From assembly GCA_000827495.1 (NCBI GenBank), contig KN817538.1, positions 124,001-188,000 on the forward strand: 64,000 nucleotides of DNA. Direction: 5' to 3'. Under the pieces are notes generated by a model that made no database searches, was not told where the DNA came from, and saw only the letters and a list, made by a program, of their open reading frames with translations. Numbering within the stretch: position 1 is the first letter of the stretch; every line of letters starts with the position of its first letter. This stretch comes from Hypholoma sublateritium FD-334 SS-4 (Eukaryota; Basidiomycota; Agaricomycetes; Agaricales; Strophariaceae). The position numbers and the translations under genes were made by a program. Shown one piece after another: positions 57,905-64,000 of the stretch.

Positions 57905-59240
57905 CATCATTCTTGCTTTTGTCCAGTTCTCCTTGATCACGGAGTCCATATGTATAACCGTGTTGGATTCAATTATGTCTTCCAACACGCATCATATTGA
58001 CCGCGGTCAGTGAGATATTACTACTGCATTTGGGGCGTCATCAGGCAGCTTCATCAAGTCCTGTGAAGTCTATTCTAGGTGATAAATGGATTGATGTGGC
58101 ACTACAACTGCATCAAGGCAACGAGCGTACTAGAAGGCCACATACAGCAGTTCGTATTGATTACATTCACTTGTAAGCCAACAATATCAGTGCCTATTAC
58201 TCTAGACTTCTCCAGACCACTAATTAAACGTAAATAACGGTTCCGATTAAAACGCCACGAGCGCCCGCGCACGAGATGCCTACAGCCTAAGACGGCCGCA
58301 GAGCGTCCCCAGAGCTCAGCCGCCCCGCGGCACGCCACATCACTGAATCAGCGTTCGTAACAGCTCGCTCATTCATGATCACCGCTCTAAATGAATCGAA
58401 TCGCAGCGCGGTACTCTCTTCGGGCTGTTCAACAAGGTCAATTGCCCCTTCTGCTGCGGGGGGACCCACAGCAGCATGTTTGAACATTTTTCGCGGTCAG
58501 AGTGATCAATCACCCAGATCAGGAGCGCCTGATGTAGAATATTGATGCGTACGGCTTCTTCATCAGGAGATGCTAAGAGCTTGAAGATTTTGAATGTCTG
58601 CGAACGCGTTCTGATAATGCTCTTCCATGGCCCGGAAGGTAGCTACCCGCTGAGTGGATCAGGCTAACAGGTTTCACCCAAGTATCTGTTGATAAATACA
58701 CAGCGGGAAGCCTTTCGTGTATTCCAGTGATGTATGTTCAAGGGTGCCGGGCAAAAATAGATATCGGTACAGAGAGAAACTGTAATTAAGCACTGCATTT
58801 GACGTCCTGTTATGCACTGTATGTCTTCGGTGAAATGAAAACGCGTAGCAGAGCTATACCCAAAATGCGTTAACCTCTCGAAGATTTGACTTCTGCGTCG
58901 CATCCCGACGCGCATCATGGGCGCAGTGTGCAGCGGCGCTTTCCATTTAAGACGTCGGGTCAGATCGCGCACGCTTGTGGTCGCTTGGTCGTAGTATGAT
59001 CTGTCGCCATGTCCACGATACAATGTTTCTCGACTGCGCGCATGATCCAGAGAGCGAGAAGGTCGAAGAAGGCTAAGTGCGTCGCATATGTACCCGCGCA
59101 TCGCGCGCAGTGGCGTGCCGAAGAACTTGGCGTGATAGCGTTGGGCAGCGACCGAGTCCGCCTTATAACCGCACGACGCTCGTGGGCGTCGAATAAAAAT
59201 ACGAGCGGCCATGATTTGCGTAAAATGTTGTCATAGACAT
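57905..59240 (-). other. Minus-strand ORF-rich tract, gene structure unresolved
   Basis: Several minus-strand segments have fair coding character: ILHQALLIWVIDHSDREKCS (about 58540-58470), MDSVIKENWTKARMM ending exactly at the right end of the element, and a 182-aa frame at 58664-59212. I could not join them into one gene. They may be relics of a gene whose 3' part was hit by the element. Confidence 0.25.
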
Positions 59241-62200
59241 AATCTCGTGATCAGGGATAGAATTTGGATGGAAAGAAAGTGCTCTGAGTCCTTTAAGTCC
59301 GCCAAAGAAGTGCAGTTGACACTGGGGTAACGGTAAACGTACGCAGTATACACAACCAAGACATATACTATGTCCGTCGTACTTGCGTTCCGGAAAGTTC
59401 GTTCCTCAGCAGAGACAGGACCGCGTGCAAAACGCAGTGGTTCACTTCTTCTTCGAGTATACCGCCTTTTTATCCACGTCATGGGCCAATTGGAATGGGC
59501 TGATCTACTTATCCTTCTTGCTCTAGCGGATCTACCGTTCGAATAAGACAACGGTAGCCATTTAATACAATCGCGAACATCTCTCGGTACGTGCGCATCT
59601 GACCCGCTGAATTCCCCGACGGAAAACGGATAGGGATGAGTGCGCAGCGTATATAACCCTTTTAATCTGTAGCCAGCGTTGAGCTGGCAGTGGTAAAATA
59701 GACGGTTTCCTTAAGCGTCGCTATGTTCTCATAATCTTCTCCCGGAGACGCGCTCCTGATGTAAAGTGGAAATTTCCTCCCTTACGCGATATTCCGNGAA
59801 ATATTGATCTTCCGAGCTTTCACCTTCAATGAAATGAACTGGAAGTGGACGAACCTGATCAACTACGCAGAAGTCACCACCCGAATCGCGTGTTCTAACC
59901 GTATGAAAGGACCTATGGACAACATATTCTTTTCTCACAATCCCGAGAAAGCCCTCTGATTAGAGCCGCTCCGTCCGCACACATTCCTTGCCGTATCAGC
60001 CGGCGATCCGCAGGCGCTCACGCTGAGAACAGATAAATAGCTCACCGAGCCCGGCACGGGAAGAAGAACGCTTCGTTATCCTTAGCCCAGTGCAATTATA
60101 GCCAGCCGCGGGAGGCGTGGGCGTATCTGCGCGTGCACCGCGTCCATAGCACGGCCGCATGCCGTAGCATGCGCGTGCGCCGATGTCGCGGGAACACGGA
60201 TGGGTTAGAAGCGCAAATCCTTTGGCCACTCTATTCTCCGCCAGTGCCCGTGCGCCCGGCGCGCATCCGATTCTTGGATTTACGGAGGACGATGCGGGCA
60301 TACGGAGCTGATGTTTTGATTATCTGCCGGTGAAAGGGTATACTGTGGGTATACGCCCACCCTGACCGATTGTATTCTCTGGGTGATCGAAGGGTGTTGC
60401 ACAACATGAGAATGAATGTGCAACCTCGTGTACATGCAGCCATATGGTGAGTTTCGTCACTTGCAGGAGCGAATTCAGTGTTGTACAACTCTCGTATGAT
60501 CTCAATATAATATACAGCCGAAGCCGGCTTTGCTTGCACACTGGGAAATTTATCATGCAAGATATCAGGCCTCGCCTAGGCGAATCTACAGTCGGGAGTG
60601 TTCGACTTGTGGCTATCAACGATTAATTCCAAGATCGAGAAAATCGAATTTCTGCGCTCGCTACTAGGATCATAACGCTGTTTACAACCGACGAACAACC
60701 CAGGAACGTACATTTTATACACCAAAGGAAACATAGATCAAATAAAGGTCGCGTGAAGGCTCAGAATGAGTCTATACCAATTTATTCTGCATGTTTACAC
60801 AAATTTATCCCATAGGCAACTAATTTAACAACAATGTTGTTTCACCGTCGAGGTTTGGCCGGTATTGATACATGCTAAAATTTCTCGAAGGTGATCAGTG
60901 ATATTTCAGAAAAATTTTCAAGGGCCATAACTCTTGCGAAACCCATCATACGCTAGATGGACACAATCTTAAAACCTACGCGGAAAAGGGGGAACAAGCG
61001 AGGAGAAGCGCCCTGCCGTCGGAGGCTCGGAGAGGCAGCGGGATCATGCCACTCGCGATCCGCAAGCGGGCCGGTTCGTCCAGATGAGGAAGGCGGACTG
61101 CAAGATCGAACCAGAGTTCGCTTGCAACTAAGCGCCTGGCCATAAAAGGCAATAGCGGAACGAACACCGAGCCCGACGAACACACGGATTTTCCCGCGGT
61201 GCTTGCAGCGGGACTCGGAGGGATAACAAGATATGAGTCATCCTCTTCGGGTAGCTCATGCCGCCGAAATTCGCAAAGTCATTTTGCATTTTGCCCCGGC
61301 GCAGCCTCCGAGGATATTCGCGGCTCCTCCTCCGTAGCGACAGTCCATAAAAACAATTGTGTGGCGGTATTCACTCAGCTCAGCGTTCGGAGTAGATGAC
61401 ACTAAGTACTACCAGTTGACTACCAGTGACAAATGCTGACGCCAGTTCTTCTCAATCTTTTCTTTGCCTCGCATCAATTATCAATCGCAGACGCGATTGA
61501 TAAGTTTATGGCAAAAAACCAATATTATTAACGGCAATCTTATCAGCCAAGTGCTTTAACCAAACTTCGAACTCCAAGTCTCCTTTTGCACAAGATTTAA
61601 CTTCACCGAGAGAAGAGACGGTCGTGTATGACACGATGGCTACGCCGAGATATGGAATTGATGTGGAGTGTATGTACTTGCAATCTCGCAGTAGTTCTGA
61701 CGAGGCGGGGCGCCGGCTCCCGGGGCCCGACTTCGGCAAGGATCACGCCGAGTCAATGACCAGAGCTTGCTAAAGTCACTACATGATCAACATCTTTAGA
61801 GGAACAACAAGCTTGAATATGGAAAAAAAAATTGGTATCTACATACGTCAATCCGTAGGTAATTCCGTTTATAACGGTAATGTGCATTTACCAAAGTCGA
61901 ACATGAACCGATTGACAACCGATTGACCCCAGATCACTTAACCTTGGAAGATTCGTAAACGGCCCCAATTACATTTGTTTCCTTTCAGCCCCAAAGTTAT
62001 GTCGGTATACTTAGATGATCGCATTTCCAGATGGACGGGTATTTCGGTGTCGCTTTCACCAGATTTGACTACACTAGGCATCCCTGTCGCTGTTCGGCCA
62101 GTTCGATTGCTAATCACCACTGCGGAAGCATTTTATTTGTAACAATAATTACAGTAACGAAAGTGACAAAGCTGGCTCATAACCTTGTCTAAGATCATTG

Positions 62201-64000
62201 AGAATGAATTCGGTTGTGCTTGAACTCAAGACGGTAGGTTACCGTAAGTGGCTGTGTAGAAGTTGCACAGCGGCGCGTTGCGCGCGGTTGGCGCGCGGCT
62301 GAACTTTTGAATTGCCACTCCCACCGCCATTCTGTGTTCGGCAAACAGCAAACAATTGCGAAGACTGCTGTATCACATACCTGTATTAGACTCTGATCTA
62401 TTCGTTGATTACAACTTCTCGTTTCAAGTACGCACACCACCTTCAGAGCAGGCGTACTTTAGCTCTATTGTTGCTCGATTGCTGATGATGATGACATCCA
62501 TGACATTCCAGACAAAACAGTCTATCAGCATTCGAACTAGCGCAGTGAATGCTCTGAAGGGTGTCATCTAAATTATGTTGGCAGTCTGGAAATGTCAGTC
62601 AGCTGTGAGGCGACGTTCCCGATTTAATTCGGGTACTAACTAATGAAAGATTGTAGATAGTTGTACAGGGGATAAAAATATCTCAGAAGTACGTATCTTT
62701 GGACCCTGCCTGCTACCCAGCAATGGCTGTAAATCGCTTCTAATGACTCTCCACAGTAACATACCAGTTACCTGGGACCATGCTTCCAGTGTGTACGATA
62801 TGTGAGCGCGCGCGGTGCACCAAATCAATTCAATCAGAAGGCAAGCACAACTTCGACATTATATACAACATTAAAGGCACGCTGACGTTTTTACGTGTGT
62901 TCGAGACAAACAAAATCTGGAAGCGACATCAGTATCCACAGCAGAATAATAAAAGGAAGAATAAGAGCGAGACAAGCTTTGCTGATTACCACCAGCTGCC
63001 ACTGATGCAACAGTTCAACAATTGATGGTTGCATCGAGGCTGCACAACCTTTACACAACCTGTAGCCTCGAGGCTCGCGCGCTTGGCCACGCTCTCGATG
63101 GCGTTTCGCGTTGTTGAATCTAGGGTGAATCCGTATTATGTTTCCCACTGTACCCAGCTCAATTTTGCTATCATCGGTACGCGCGCCAATTTTGGGGTGG
63201 CAAACGCCGACCCGCGCGACGATATGAACAGCGCAGGACGCATGTGCAAGGTGAGGCGAGGTCGGAGTGGTTCTACCTCCAGATGTTTTCCCAAGTCTGT
63301 GCGCCACATTACCTTGCCTATCGGAGGATTCAGCTTATGAAAAGTGACCTAACAGGATATATCGAGTCCGCAAGGCGCCGCGACGAGCAGTATATGGGTC
63401 GTCCGTGTGAAAAGTGACTCGGAGGTGATCGAGAGGCATTGCACAACACCGGTATGGCCGCAAGAGCTCGCCTACGTAGAATTGAATTGGAAGGTGTTGT
63501 ATGTAGCTTCTGCTCAGAATCTGAATAGCCAATTCTACGGGGCACAGGTACCCGCCAGAGAGGCCCACATAGGAATTTCTGACGCTGTTCACGATTAGGG
63601 GTCCATTCTACCCGCAATCTCCGTGCCGGCCGATACTATTGATGGCGCATTCTGGCTCTTCTGAACTGCCATCCTCAAGCGTCCATCGTCGCGCCAGTGC
63701 TGCTGTTAGGTCTATTTCCCATACGACTGCGCTGGGATTTGAACCATTGCAGAATTCATATCTCTCGCAGGCTGAGCAAATGTACTGCGCAAGGCTCGGT
63801 CATCGCGTACAGATATTATCAGCATCCTCAGCGATAGAGGCGGCGGTGCATGTTCGATCAGAATATTACCGTGGTACAGGAATACGGACACTCTTCCACA
63901 ACAGCAAGGAGCGAATAAGTTCGCATTCACATCGATATCGGCTGAAGGACAACAATGGAGAACCCGACCCACTGACCCCTGCCATATCTGGGTGCATGAC
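59241..64000. other. 4.8 kb with no recognisable gene
   Basis: No open frame has a motif, signal peptide or convincing splice context, and no tRNA fold was found. One minus-strand frame near 59729-59950 (with DFCVVDQVRPLPVHFIEGES) looks a little protein-like and contains an N at 59796. The DNA has balanced base content, unlike the GC-rich genes to the left. Confidence 0.4.

Noticed and set aside
63731..63790. Possible tRNA on the minus strand, from a GGTTCAAATCCCAG-like stretch
   Set aside because: The T-stem does not pair and no anticodon or D-arm could be folded around it.

Overview
The window looks like nuclear DNA of a basidiomycete fungus, most likely an Agaricomycete. Most genes are split by short GT-AG introns of about 50-70 nt. 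The products are fungal: a Ubp3-type deubiquitinase, a Hel2-type E3 ligase, aryl-alcohol-oxidase-like GMC enzymes, a Pns1/CTL-type transporter, an F-box-like protein, an Agaricomycete-style conserved protein and a tRNA-Leu(CAA) with an intron. All gene models were spliced by eye from splice-site consensus and frame continuity. Family names rest on remembered motifs, not on searches.

Layout. 1-2.7 kb: an acidic 3' gene fragment and the tRNA. 2.7-6.8 kb: a small secreted protein, an F-box-like gene and a secreted RNase T1-like gene. 7.8-18.1 kb, the housekeeping core: an unknown gene, a nitronate monooxygenase-like flavoenzyme, Hel2 (RING plus C2H2; divergent from a small unknown gene) and a Ubp3/USP10-type ubiquitin protease. 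18.4-24.6 kb: two tandem GMC oxidoreductase genes. 25.8-29.0 kb: two intronless unknown proteins. 30.3-36.7 kb: mitochondrial ribosomal protein mL54, pyroglutamyl-peptidase I and an 11-exon gene resembling the DUF6697 family. 37.5 kb: a tiny two-exon secreted protein gene. 38.2-45.6 kb: three tandem paralogues with DUF4140/DUF4139 (MuiA-like) architecture; the middle one is broken by a 17-bp tandem duplication and a compensating 2-bp loss. 48.5-52.4 kb: a choline-transporter-like gene with a 627-nt intron and a long acidic tail.

The last 18 kb is gene-poor and repeat-rich apart from the transporter. It holds degenerate direct repeats (46.1 kb; 47.6/48.3 kb), three copies of a ~300-bp tandem repeat (53.3-54.2 kb) and a 1,937-bp element with near-identical 430-bp terminal inverted repeats (55,968-57,904). 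That element has no recognisable transposase and is the most striking structure here. 58-64 kb has no gene I can name and contains one of the two ambiguous bases in the window; the other lies in the left inverted repeat.

How genes relate: unlike a bacterial operon map, neighbours are not obviously co-functional. Hel2 and Ubp3 both act in ubiquitin control of ribosomes in yeast and lie within 5 kb of each other, but this may be chance. The GMC pair and the DUF4139 triplet are local gene-family expansions.
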